Source: a virus
IMG/VR virus record: IMGVR_UViG_3300037089_000505
Coordinates: 79,948 to 143,947 of that record
Direction: 5' to 3' (one strand)
DNA: 64,000 nucleotides
The position numbers and the translations under genes are program-made. The notes below the pieces were generated by a model that was not told where the DNA came from, ran no database searches, and worked only from the letters and a program-made list of their open reading frames with translations. Below, one piece after another: positions 49,322 to 56,294 of the stretch; within the stretch, counting starts at the first letter, position 1, and each line of letters begins with the position of its first letter.

Positions 49322-49579
49322 CTATTCACTACCATGTTTTCCGCCGCCGAATATAATGTCTATTAATTTAAGCTTAGCGTAGCGTGGAATTTTGCTTGAG
49401 GAATTTATAAATTTTACAGCAGGGTTGTTGCCAAGGCTATCTACGTCGTGCCCGCCGCCACTAAAACCACCATCTGCATAATAAGCAACAAAATAATAGC
49501 CAAAGTCTTTTGTATCTATACCATAGCCCGGACTTTGGATGCCATTATCGGTTTGCCATCCATAAATAAAGAGTCTCAT
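49322..49579 (-). CDS. hypothetical Gly/Tyr-rich protein (85 aa)
   Basis: Single minus-strand gene, 5 nt from the end of its neighbour. Gly/Asp/Tyr-rich (YYADGGFSGGGHDVD). A class B motif sits on the same strand 12 nt before its ATG. Confidence 0.55.
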   Translation of the reverse strand: MRLFIYGWQTDNGIQSPGYGIDTKDFGYYFVAYYADGGFSGGGHDVDSLGNNPAVKFINSSSKIPRYAKLKLIDIIFGGGKHGSE

Positions 49580-49582
49580 TTT

Positions 49583-49591
49583 AATTATCTT
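49583..49591 (-). promoter_or_regulatory. class B upstream motif (AAGATAATT), minus strand
   Basis: 12 nt before the minus-strand ATG at 49579. Shares a 30-bp divergent region with a plus-strand TATAAT at 49598. Confidence 0.65.
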
Positions 49592-49597
49592 TGCATA

Positions 49598-49603
49598 TAT
49601 AAT
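49598..49603 (+). promoter_or_regulatory. TATAAT 6 nt before ATG 49610 (leaderless promoter candidate)
   Basis: TATAAT followed by CCTGTT and ATG; no ribosome site fits. A TTCGA element is not seen upstream. Confidence 0.5.
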
Positions 49604-49609
49604 CCTGTT

Positions 49610-49882
49610 ATGACTCCTATTGAAAATGAAGTTTATGTAATAGATGTGTTGAAAGCAGCTAAACTATTGGGGAAAGAAGGAACGCCTAAAGTGGCTCAAC
49701 TATTTTTCCTCTACAAAGATTTTAAAGATGGCGATTTCGTTTTCAAGGAGAAAGAGGCAGATAAAAAGATATATGAAGTTAGAGTAACACCTGATCAACT
49801 TCAAAAACTCATTAAACTTAAAGCAATATCCAAAGCAGAAAAAGGACCAGATAGAACGAAAACACTTCTATCACTAATGTAA
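49610..49882 (+). CDS. hypothetical protein (90 aa)
   Basis: Start set by the TATAAT geometry. Lys/Glu-rich with VIDVLKAAKLLGKEG. Unrecognised. Confidence 0.55.
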   Translation: MTPIENEVYVIDVLKAAKLLGKEGTPKVAQLFFLYKDFKDGDFVFKEKEADKKIYEVRVTPDQLQKLIKLKAISKAEKGPDRTKTLLSLM

Positions 49883-49902
49883 CAAAGAAAAGGAGAAAGA
49901 CA

Positions 49903-50091
49903 ATGATAACGATTCCAGAATTGATCAAGAAAGACAGAGAGGTTAAGAGGACCCCAATCGGCAAGATCGCAATCCGCGATTTGGTTGGTAACAAGAAAAG
50001 GGTTTTCGGTGGTGGCAAAATTACAATCGAGTCACTAATTCGCAAAGAAGGCCGTGAGCCAGGCGGTGAACCATACGGTTATAAGATCTAG
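49903..50091 (+). CDS. basic hypothetical protein (62 aa)
   Basis: AAGGAGAAAG site. Contains two related segments, ITIPELIKKDREV and ITIESLIRKEGRE, suggesting an internal duplication. Confidence 0.6.
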   Translation: MITIPELIKKDREVKRTPIGKIAIRDLVGNKKRVFGGGKITIESLIRKEGREPGGEPYGYKI

Positions 50092-50101
50092 CCTGATGGT
50101 A

Positions 50102-50144
50102 ATTGTGGTCGCTTCTCTCAAGATAACTAAGAAGCGACCACAAT
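50102..50144 (+). repeat. perfect 15-bp inverted repeat with a class B motif in its loop
   Basis: 50102-50116 and 50130-50144 are exact reverse complements (core GTGGTCGCTTCT). The 13-nt loop is CTCAAGATAACTA and carries AAGATAACT. It could be a hairpin terminator-like structure, or an operator flanking a promoter for the gene at 50158. Confidence 0.75.
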
Positions 50145-50157
50145 AGAGAGGACACTA

Positions 50158-50460
50158 ATGACACAGGATATGTATAATTTACTTAAGCAGATAGACGAAG
50201 AGACCAAGCCCACTGGCAAAAAGAAATTGAACGAGGCTAAAGGCGGCGATCCTAGAAAAATAGCAAAGAAGATTTTTATAGAATTAATGGATCCCGATAT
50301 TGTCGAGGGCGGAATGGAAAACATGGAAGACAATCTAGACGATGTGATGGTTGGAAGCGATCCAAATAGTCCAGAAAGCTCAGCGCTTCGAAAAGAAGTT
50401 AAGAAAGCCATAATGGACTATATTAAACAGACCAAAGCTTTTATAAAAACTTTGAAATAA
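50158..50460 (+). CDS. hypothetical acidic/basic protein (100 aa)
   Basis: GAGAGGAC site. Helical N-terminus (NLLKQIDEETKPTGKKKLNE), acidic middle (MENMEDNLDDVM), helical Lys-rich end. Small proteins like this occur in large phages; function unknown. Confidence 0.6.
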   Translation: MTQDMYNLLKQIDEETKPTGKKKLNEAKGGDPRKIAKKIFIELMDPDIVEGGMENMEDNLDDVMVGSDPNSPESSALRKEVKKAIMDYIKQTKAFIKTLK

Positions 50461-50505
50461 TTTCTAACTTATCCGCATAAGTAATAAGATAAAACAAACA
50501 CAAGT

Positions 50506-50524
50506 TTCGAAGTAGAGTTATACT
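50506..50524 (+). promoter_or_regulatory. class A promoter candidate (TTCGAAGTA-N4-TATACT)
   Basis: Same string and spacing as at 16506 and 17013. Drives the short unit 50545-50690, which ends in a strong terminator. Confidence 0.65.
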
Positions 50525-50544
50525 TCAAACTGAAGAAGGAGCAA

Positions 50545-50622
50545 ATGACAAAACTTTCTTGGCCGATCAGACACCCCATATACCCAGTAGCAGCCTTTAA
50601 TTATGAAGGAGAAGGTGTGTAG
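50545..50622 (+). CDS. 25-residue peptide in its own transcription unit
   Basis: GAAGGAG site 5 nt before the ATG, a class A promoter ~20 nt upstream, a terminator directly downstream. The peptide reads MTKLSWPIRHPIYPVAAFNY and five more residues. The complete unit argues for a real gene. Confidence 0.6.
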   Translation: MTKLSWPIRHPIYPVAAFNYEGEGV

Positions 50623-50650
50623 CAGGCGCGGCTGACTTTGTCACTTGGAA

Positions 50651-50690
50651 AGCCCCCTGCTAGGTTCAAACCTGGTAGAGGGCTTTTTTA
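50651..50690 (+). terminator. strong intrinsic terminator
   Basis: 14-position stem from AGCCC to GGGCT with one mismatch, a TTCAAA loop and six T residues. Confidence 0.85.
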
Positions 50691-50899
50691 TTGCCCGGAA
50701 ATCGGGGAGAAGTTAAGGCCTGGTCAATCAATGAGAATGACCTGAGAGCCGCTTTATTGACAAACAGTGAACTTAGGCCAGAGGCACGGTAAAACGGAGT
50801 CGTTACCTAATTCACTCATATCGTATTCCTAAAGGGAATACGGCTAGACAATTAGTAATTAATCAGGGGCTCAGTGCACTAGACTGGGTCCCTTCTATT
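50691..50899 (+). other. structured non-coding stretch
   Basis: No gene. Hairpins include GGTCA/TGACC, AGTGAA (50766) with TTCACT (50811) enclosing GGTAA/TTACC, CGTATTCC/GGAATACG at 50822-50842, and an 11-bp terminator-like stem at 50865-50893 followed by TCTATTC. It might encode a small RNA ending just before tRNA-Pro. Confidence 0.5.
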
Positions 50900-50971
50900 C
50901 AGGGTGTGGCCTAGTGGTAAGGCGCGACGTTCGGGACGTCGACATCGGTGGTCCGAATCCACTCACCCTGA
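50900..50971 (+). tRNA. tRNA-Pro(CGG)
   Basis: Acceptor CAGGGTG/CACCCTG (C1-G72 as in bacterial Pro), anticodon arm CGACG-TTCGGGA-CGTCG, T-arm GGTGG-TCCGAAT-CCACT. The T-loop begins TCC instead of TTC. Confidence 0.85.
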
Positions 50972-50975
50972 CTTT

Positions 50976-51050
50976 CGGGATGTAGACCAGTTGGTAGGTC
51001 GCCTGCGTTGGAAGCAGGACGTCGCGGCGGTCCGAATCCGCCCATCCCGA
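50976..51050 (+). tRNA. tRNA-Pro(TGG)
   Basis: Acceptor CGGGATG/CATCCCG, D-stem GACC/GGTC, anticodon arm CCTGC-GTTGGAA-GCAGG, T-arm GGCGG-TCCGAAT-CCGCC, 7-nt variable loop. A second Pro(TGG) lies at 55066. Confidence 0.82.
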
Positions 51051-51082
51051 AATCGAGACTCAAGCTTTCGACTCGAACCCGC

Positions 51083-51091
51083 AAGATAATT
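51083..51091 (+). promoter_or_regulatory. class B motif (AAGATAATT) with a leader
   Basis: Here the motif is 22 nt before the ATG at 51105, and a TAGGAG ribosome site lies between, unlike the 11-nt cases. Confidence 0.5.
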
Positions 51092-51104
51092 TTAGGAGTC
51101 GAAA

Positions 51105-51482
51105 ATGAGTCAAACAAAAGATAAGCATCACGAATATATGGTTGAACGTCTCAAAGATGTCGAAGCTCGTAATAGAAGAAATAAGATACATAATGAAAGA
51201 AGACGCGAATTAAAACAATGGTTTTTTGATTATAAGAGTAAACTGAAATGTATCAAGTGTGGCGAAAATCCACATCCTGTTGCTATGGATTTTCATCATC
51301 CAAATCGCGATAATGAAAAAGGAATTTACAAACTGAAAATTCGCTCAGATAGAACAGAACTTCTAAAAGAGCTTAGTAAATGTATCCCAGTCTGCGCCAA
51401 TTGTCATAGAATAATACATTGGGAAGACAAAACACTAGGTAGAAGTCGTAAGAACTTAATGGTCCCATCGAATATCAGCTAG
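51105..51482 (+). CDS. HNH endonuclease (125 aa)
   Basis: CIKCGENPHPVAMDFHHPN and CIPVCANCHRIIHWED form an HNH/zinc-finger nuclease of the small homing type. The N-terminal half is a basic helix. It lies between tRNA-Pro and the next tRNA, a typical insertion site for mobile endonucleases. Confidence 0.82.
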   Translation: MSQTKDKHHEYMVERLKDVEARNRRNKIHNERRRELKQWFFDYKSKLKCIKCGENPHPVAMDFHHPNRDNEKGIYKLKIRSDRTELLKELSKCIPVCANCHRIIHWEDKTLGRSRKNLMVPSNIS

Positions 51483-51698
51483 TTCGCCAGCCCTTCAAGT
51501 TGGAGAAGGCGGGTCGGCACCGCCTGGGACTATACATGCTGCTGAACGGTTCGAAAAGACATTGAACGTTATGGCCCGCTTATTTAAAAGCCGTCTATAA
51601 AATCAGTCTCCTGCTCTATCCCCTAGTCAGCCGAAGGGCTTCTTAGGCCTCTCAGGTCATGAGCAAGGATGGTTCTAGATAAGTAAGTAGCATTTCTT
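51483..51698 (+). other. structured non-coding stretch between HNH gene and tRNA-Tyr
   Basis: No gene. AGGCGG/CCGCCT (51507, 51520), a GCGGG...CCCGC closing helix, an AACG-TTC...GAACGTT hairpin (51545-51570) and AGCC-GAAG-GGCT followed by TCTT are visible. Could be a degenerate tRNA array or a small RNA. Confidence 0.45.
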
Positions 51699-51783
51699 GG
51701 GAGAGCGGCGAAGTTGGAGAGTCGCGGGAGTCCGTAAAATTCTTGCCGTTCGGCTGAGTCGGGTTCGAATCCCACCTCTCCCA
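51699..51783 (+). tRNA. tRNA-Tyr(GTA), class II, C33 variant
   Basis: Acceptor GGGAGAG/CTCTCCC, D-stem GCGA/TCGC, anticodon loop CCGTAAA, long variable arm with GCCG-TT-CGGC, discriminator A. The T-stem fits GTGGG/CCCAC only with one bulged C, so it may be imperfect. Confidence 0.75.
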
Positions 51784-51791
51784 TATTTCAT

Positions 51792-51859
51792 GCGTCGGTG
51801 GGTGAGTGGTCAATGCCGGCCGTAACCCGGCTGCCTCGAGCGGAGTTGGGTTCTCCAAT
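51792..51859 (+). pseudogene. truncated tRNA-like remnant
   Basis: Begins GCGTCGGT like the tRNA at 52198 and has an anticodon-type stem GCCGG/CCGGC with GTA in the loop, then a partial T-arm. The 3' acceptor strand is missing where the next gene's class B motif begins. Confidence 0.5.
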
Positions 51860-51863
51860 ATAC

Positions 51864-51872
51864 AAGATAATA
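51864..51872 (+). promoter_or_regulatory. class B upstream motif (AAGATAATA)
   Basis: 11 nt before ATG 51875, no ribosome site. Confidence 0.6.
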
Positions 51873-51874
51873 TT

Positions 51875-52207
51875 ATGAAAATGAAATTTGAAGATTTAAA
51901 GACAGGCCAAATTGGCCATGCTACTTATGGGCAGTTATCTTATTATTTGTATGTCAAACAGAAAACTGCTAACTCTGTGTTAATCTGGACTAACTTCAGA
52001 GACGCACTCAAAAAGAATACGCCGCCTAACTTATTACCACCAGCAATGTTGAGTAGTCCAAAACCAACAAAATTCATTTACGAATTGAATAATAACGAAT
52101 GGCATCAAAGCTATTTTATTACATTCAAGCCTTCTAAGTCGATTAAGAAACTAATCATTGATATTTGGGAAGATCCACCAGATGGTCTTTCTCTCCTGCG
52201 TCGGTAG
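51875..52207 (+). CDS. hypothetical protein (110 aa)
   Basis: Start set by the class B motif. Tyr/Lys-rich with FEDLKTGQIGHATYG. Its TAG stop is formed by bases 8-10 of the downstream tRNA. Confidence 0.6.
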   Translation: MKMKFEDLKTGQIGHATYGQLSYYLYVKQKTANSVLIWTNFRDALKKNTPPNLLPPAMLSSPKPTKFIYELNNNEWHQSYFITFKPSKSIKKLIIDIWEDPPDGLSLLRR

Positions 52208-52279
52208 TGTAGCGGCGAGCACAAGTGCCTGTAAAGCACCCACAAAGAAACACCGTTGGTTCGAGTCCAACCCGGCGCA
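52198..52279 (+). tRNA. tRNA-Tyr-like (GTA)
   Basis: Acceptor GCGTCGG/CCGGCGC, D-stem GTG/CAC, anticodon arm GTGC-CTGTAAA-GCAC, T-arm GTTGG-TTCGAGT-CCAAC. The ~14-nt variable region is A-rich and has no clear stem, unusual for Tyr. A second GTA tRNA at 51699 makes it redundant. Confidence 0.75.
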
Positions 52280-52307
52280 TACTTAAAAGTGAGAATATTA
52301 AAAACTT

Positions 52308-52380
52308 CCGGCGGCAGCTTAGGTGGTCAAGCAACGGTCTGAAGAACCGAAGAGCGCCCGTTCAAATCGGGCCCGCCGGA
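52308..52380 (+). tRNA. tRNA-Phe(GAA)
   Basis: Acceptor CCGGCGG/CCGCCGG, anticodon loop CTGAAGA, T-arm GCCCG-TTCAAAT-CGGGC, discriminator A. Confidence 0.88.
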
Positions 52381-52385
52381 CTTAC

Positions 52386-53162
52386 ATGAGAAAATATTTA
52401 AGACAAAAGAAAGAGTGCTCAACTTGTCATCGACTGATTAGTTTGTCAAATTTTGAAAGACACGTTCATACAAATAAAGTTCACATTCACTTAGATGCAT
52501 CTTGGCTCAAAGAGAGTGGTCTTTATTCATGTCCTTACTGTCAAAAAGAATTTGTGAAAAAGGGTATTTCAACTCACATTTGGAAAAATCATGGAGAAGG
52601 CATAGATAAGTCGCCTATAACTAAAGGTAGTGGTTTTGAACCTTGGAACAAAGGTCAAACTAAAGAGACTAATAAGAAAATAGCTGAATATAGTCAGACA
52701 TTAAAAGATTTTATTAAAACGAATGGTCATACTTGGCTAGGGCGACATCTCGAAGAAGAACACAAACAAAAAATTAGTAAGAAGCTTTCAATAAACAACA
52801 AAGGTGGTCGCTGTAGTTGGTTTGAGGTTGAAGGACAAAAAGTTCAAGGCACATGGGAAAAGAATTTAGCTGAACACATGACAAAGTTAAAAATTACTTG
52901 GCAAAAACTAAAAGTGAATAACTATACTTTGAAATTCATAGACGATGAAAATAAAGTGAGAAGTTATACGCCAGATTTCCTTATCGAAAATACACACCTA
53001 CTTGAAGTCAAAGGTTTTTGGTGGGGAGATGATGAAAGAAAAATGCAGCTCGTTTTAGAACAAACAGTAACTAAAATTCTCGTTATAAGAAAACAAAAAT
53101 ATAAGGACCTTCTAAAAATTGAAAATAGAGAAGTTTTCTTAAGCTTTTTGCTGTCGGACTAA
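52386..53162 (+). CDS. homing endonuclease-like protein (PDDEXK type with zinc fingers)
   Basis: Six bases after tRNA-Phe. N-terminal zinc fingers (CSTCHRLISLSNFERHVH; CPYCQKEFVKKGISTHIWKNH), a NUMOD-like LEEEHKQKISKKLS helix, then SYTPDFLIENTHLLEVKGF, the PD-(D/E)xK nuclease core. Related in layout to the protein at 58446. Probably mobile and targeting tRNA-region DNA. Confidence 0.75.
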   Translation: MRKYLRQKKECSTCHRLISLSNFERHVHTNKVHIHLDASWLKESGLYSCPYCQKEFVKKGISTHIWKNHGEGIDKSPITKGSGFEPWNKGQTKETNKKIAEYSQTLKDFIKTNGHTWLGRHLEEEHKQKISKKLSINNKGGRCSWFEVEGQKVQGTWEKNLAEHMTKLKITWQKLKVNNYTLKFIDDENKVRSYTPDFLIENTHLLEVKGFWWGDDERKMQLVLEQTVTKILVIRKQKYKDLLKIENREVFLSFLLSD

Positions 53163-53171
53163 GGAACAAAA

Positions 53172-53729
53172 TTGTATACAAACAATATTGATGACTGGAT
53201 GGCTGTATCAGATCTTGAATTAGATTACTTATATGAGACAGCCAAAACTATGGACTCTATTGTTGAAATAGGATCTTATAGAGGGCGAAGCACAGACGCC
53301 TTACTAAATGGTTGCAAAGGCACTGTATATGCAATAGATCCTTTTATAATTCCCACAGTAGGTCCTAACGCAAATAGTTATGAGATATTCGTAAAGAATG
53401 TAGGTCACTATCCAAATCTTAAAGTGCTCAAGATGCAAAGCCAAAGTGCATTAGCCCACTTTATGGATCAATCCGTCGATATGGTTTTTATTGATGGATG
53501 CCACATTTTTTCCGAGTGTCGATTTGACATTACACATTGGTTGCCCAAAACTCGTAAGTTAATTTGTGGGCACGACTATTACCCAGAATCTTTCCGCGAA
53601 ACAATGTCACAGACGCTTCCACTATGGCGTTATACTATACAAGTAAGTCAAGCAGTGAATAGTGTATTCAACCCTACAGAAGTAAATTTACCAGTCGGGA
53701 CAATTTGGGCAGTTAAACTTGGAAAGTGA
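53172..53729 (+). CDS. class I SAM-dependent methyltransferase
   Basis: TTG start after AAGGAAC. SIVEIGSYRGRSTDAL is the AdoMet-binding loop (motif I). VYAIDPF is motif II, and VDMVFIDGCH plus KLICGHDYY complete a Methyltransf_24-type fold. The substrate is unknown. Adjacent to a radical SAM gene, so both may act on one small molecule or glycan. Confidence 0.75.
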   Translation: MYTNNIDDWMAVSDLELDYLYETAKTMDSIVEIGSYRGRSTDALLNGCKGTVYAIDPFIIPTVGPNANSYEIFVKNVGHYPNLKVLKMQSQSALAHFMDQSVDMVFIDGCHIFSECRFDITHWLPKTRKLICGHDYYPESFRETMSQTLPLWRYTIQVSQAVNSVFNPTEVNLPVGTIWAVKLGK

Positions 53730-53735
53730 GCTTAT

Positions 53736-55046
53736 ATGGCATTTGATGTAATCCTTATCGTTGGAAGTAGAGTTATGAACAACGATTACGGACACACACT
53801 TCCTATTGGGGCAATCTACAATAAGCTATTAAACAAATGTGATATGAAAGTGTGTAACGTCGAAGATGGCAGCAGTAAAATTCCTGAAGCTAAATTTTAT
53901 GGCATATCGGCTTATTACCATGAATGGGACAGAACTCAGAAAATTATTGAAAAATTGAAATCAAAATATCCTAAATCAACTGTTATTGTTGGGGGATGTT
54001 TTGCAACAGCTTTTCCAGAAATGATCCTTGAGTGTTCTTTTGTTGATTATGTGTGTCTTGGTGAAGGCGCATTTACCATGGAAAAATTGGTATTGAAAAA
54101 TATACCGCCGGAGTCTATACCAAATATTCAATCGAGGACAAAAAAAGGAATTTTGGATATATACGAAATAGCTGATTGTTCGAACATCATCAGAGAAAAC
54201 ATAAAAGGCACTTGGAGAAATGTATGGCTACCCACAATGAGAGGATGTCCTTTCAAATGTTCTTATTGTAGTGCATCCGCATCAGAGTTTATGTCAAGAA
54301 ATTTTTTCTATCCGATTAACCAAATAGAAAAGGATGTAGAGTTTCTATCACAAAATCAAGAAAATTTTCAACACGTATTTTTCACTTCAGCCAATGGATG
54401 GTTACCAAGTCTTGATAGTTTCGTAAGATCCGTTTTAGATTTATTTGTTAAATATAAAGTATATGTTCCTATCTGTTTTATGATAAGACCAGAATGTTGT
54501 GTACACAGTAAATTTCGAAAATTACTTAGCGACTATTCTAGTCTAAGATTTGGGCTATACACCGGAGTTGAAAATTTTGACGATAAAATACTTGCTGATT
54601 TCAATAAGGGTTACACAGCACAACGAGTCTATAGCTGGTTAACTGAAATAGCAAAATACGATAACGTTGATATGTTAATGGTAAATTTAATTGTAGATAC
54701 TCCAAAAGAAAATGCTGAGTCTATTCAAATAAACAAATATTGGGTGCAGAAAATTTACAAAGACATCTTTAATAAAGAAGAGTATCTCCCGAAGAACTAT
54801 GCTTTTTCGAGTGCTACTTCGATTATTCCTTTACCTGGAACAAAATACTTTGGATATCAAAAGACAAACATTTATATTGGACTTCAAAGACTTCCAGACG
54901 ACGAAAATGAGAAGAGAAAGAACATTCATTTTGGACTTCAACGAATCATCAATGAAGAAAACGAAAAGAGAAAAAACTTGATTTTATCAAAAGGAATTTC
55001 ATCAAAAATGTTGTTAATTCAGCGGGAGAAAAACCTCATGATATAA
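53736..55046 (+). CDS. B12-binding radical SAM protein
   Basis: The N-terminal ~130 residues form a B12-binding-like domain (VIVGGCFATAFPEM; VDYVCLGEGAFTME). MRGCPFKCSYCSA (CxxxCxxC) binds the radical SAM 4Fe-4S cluster. The layout is that of class B radical SAM enzymes (often methyltransferases). The end has a tandem repeat, IGLQRLPDDENEKRKN and FGLQRIINEENEKRKN (~residues 380-418). The pathway is unknown. Confidence 0.8.
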   Translation: MAFDVILIVGSRVMNNDYGHTLPIGAIYNKLLNKCDMKVCNVEDGSSKIPEAKFYGISAYYHEWDRTQKIIEKLKSKYPKSTVIVGGCFATAFPEMILECSFVDYVCLGEGAFTMEKLVLKNIPPESIPNIQSRTKKGILDIYEIADCSNIIRENIKGTWRNVWLPTMRGCPFKCSYCSASASEFMSRNFFYPINQIEKDVEFLSQNQENFQHVFFTSANGWLPSLDSFVRSVLDLFVKYKVYVPICFMIRPECCVHSKFRKLLSDYSSLRFGLYTGVENFDDKILADFNKGYTAQRVYSWLTEIAKYDNVDMLMVNLIVDTPKENAESIQINKYWVQKIYKDIFNKEEYLPKNYAFSSATSIIPLPGTKYFGYQKTNIYIGLQRLPDDENEKRKNIHFGLQRIINEENEKRKNLILSKGISSKMLLIQREKNLMI

Positions 55047-55065
55047 TTCGCATATTTCTTTCTTT

Positions 55066-55138
55066 CGGGGTGTAGCCCAGTGGCTAAGGCGCTTGGTTTG
55101 GGACCAAGAAATCGGCGGTTCAAATCCGCCCACCCCGA
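55066..55138 (+). tRNA. tRNA-Pro(TGG)
   Basis: Textbook Pro: acceptor CGGGGTG/CACCCCG, anticodon arm CTTGG-TTTGGGA-CCAAG, T-arm GGCGG-TTCAAAT-CCGCC, discriminator A. Confidence 0.9.
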
Positions 55139-55140
55139 CA

Positions 55141-55305
55141 ATGGATAAACGAGAGGTCATTGAACTACTGAAATATCCACGATGTAAAAATTGCTATCTA
55201 TATGACAAACATGGAATAGTAACGACCGGCCTTAACCGAACAATATGTTATGAGCGGTCGCCCGATGAACCAGCTTGTAATCATTGGTGGGACAAAAATG
55301 GATAA
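55141..55305 (+). CDS. LLK-leader CxxC small protein (54 aa)
   Basis: Two bases after tRNA-Pro. MDKREVIELLKYPRCKNC leader, then TICYERS and ACNHWWDKNG. First of six tandem family members at 55.1-56.7 kb. Confidence 0.7.
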   Translation: MDKREVIELLKYPRCKNCYLYDKHGIVTTGLNRTICYERSPDEPACNHWWDKNG

Positions 55306-55460
55306 GCGGAAAATTATTGACCTATTAAAATCTCACACTTGCGACAATTGCTACTATCACTCTATTCATTGCCATTATTTACAGTTACTCGGAGGCACCT
55401 GAGCGCGGTAGAGAATTACCACCAGAACATATTTGTATTCATTGGTCTAAAGATGGATAA
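55298..55460 (+). pseudogene. frameshifted LLK-leader CxxC gene
   Basis: MDKRKIIDLLKSHTCDNCYY starts a normal family member, but this frame stops at 55402. The +1 frame from about 55360 gives YSEAPERGRELPPEHICIHW, the expected C-terminal part ending SKDG like the upstream paralog's WDKNG. A one-base indel, real or a sequencing error, splits the gene. Confidence 0.65.
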
Positions 55461-55677
55461 ACGAGAAGTTATTGATTTACTAAAGCCTCATATCTGTGAA
55501 AACTGTTATTTTTACGGTTTTGTGTCTTATCGCAAGGATGTCGATCCCACGCCTTGGTGTGGCGGAAGTGCTTTTCATGTTAATCATCCTATACCTAAAA
55601 GTCATACTTGCTCTAAATGGTCAACTGAAACAATGATCAAAGCTATTGATAGGCAACTCAATGAATCTAACAAATAA
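55453..55677 (+). CDS. LLK-leader CxxC small protein (74 aa)
   Basis: MDKREVIDLLKPHICENCYF leader, WCGGS and HTCSKW cysteines. ATG lies in the end of the frameshifted neighbour. Confidence 0.7.
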   Translation: MDKREVIDLLKPHICENCYFYGFVSYRKDVDPTPWCGGSAFHVNHPIPKSHTCSKWSTETMIKAIDRQLNESNK

Positions 55678-55933
55678 TAAAGAAACTACTCTCGGCCTTT
55701 TACGCGGAGGATGCTGCTACGATTGTAAGCATTGCGTAACCGATGTAGATCCCAAGACTGATTCTTACTTTGCCTATTGCGACTTGAGACCTTCTATTCA
55801 CTTTCCTGAAAGGCAAAACTTACCAGACGTCATACATAGATCCTGTAGAAAATTTGTGAAATACCCAATGTTGCAACATGCAACTACGCAAATTAAGTTA
55901 AGCGAAGCATTGATTGACTTATTCAAAATATGA
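55661..55933 (+). CDS. LLRG-leader CxxC small protein (90 aa)
   Basis: ETTLGLLRGGCCYDCKHC leader, later YCDLR and SCRKF. Overlaps both neighbours. Confidence 0.7.
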   Translation: MNLTNNKETTLGLLRGGCCYDCKHCVTDVDPKTDSYFAYCDLRPSIHFPERQNLPDVIHRSCRKFVKYPMLQHATTQIKLSEALIDLFKI

Positions 55934-56076
55934 CCAAAAAAGAAACAACTAAGTCAGCACTAAAAGGCTATATTTGTCTTTGGTGCCTCAATCTTTTTAA
56001 TAGAACTAAAGCTGAATGCATACGCGAATTAGAATATGGACATCGCTGCATACATATCCGAATGGAAATGAAATGA
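55930..56076 (+). CDS. LKG-leader CxxC small protein (48 aa)
   Basis: MTKKETTKSALKGYICLWC, then AECIRE and HRCIHI: the shortest family member with all four cysteines. ATGA start and exit. Confidence 0.65.
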   Translation: MTKKETTKSALKGYICLWCLNLFNRTKAECIRELEYGHRCIHIRMEMK

Positions 56077-56294
56077 CTAAAAAAGAAATAACGAAGTCAG
56101 TCCTAAGCAATAACGTTTGCGTTGAATGTGCCAGAAAGTTAAAGTCAAAAATCAACGCTGATGTAAAGTATGGGTGGATTTGCGTACACTCAGTCAAGCA
56201 ATCATCATTCGTTCGAACAGTACATGCTGTTGCGGAACAAAATGCCAAAGCAGGTAGAGTTTTTCCACCATTATCCTGGAGTAAAGATGACTAA
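56073..56294 (+). CDS. LLKG-leader family protein (73 aa)
   Basis: MTKKEITKSVLSNNVCVEC leader nearly identical to its neighbour, then WICVHS. The second half is different (VRTVHAVAEQNAKAG) and lacks the final Cys. Confidence 0.65.
   Translation: MTKKEITKSVLSNNVCVECARKLKSKINADVKYGWICVHSVKQSSFVRTVHAVAEQNAKAGRVFPPLSWSKDD

Noticed and set aside
50640-50690. T-arm-like GGTTCAAACC suggesting another tRNA
   Set aside because: The loop is 6 nt, no acceptor or anticodon arm can be built, and the stem followed by six T residues is a better intrinsic terminator.
54840-55000. Short direct repeat considered as a CRISPR or tandem DNA repeat
   Set aside because: It is a two-copy, diverged protein-level repeat inside the radical SAM gene. 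No CRISPR array or cas gene was seen in the window.
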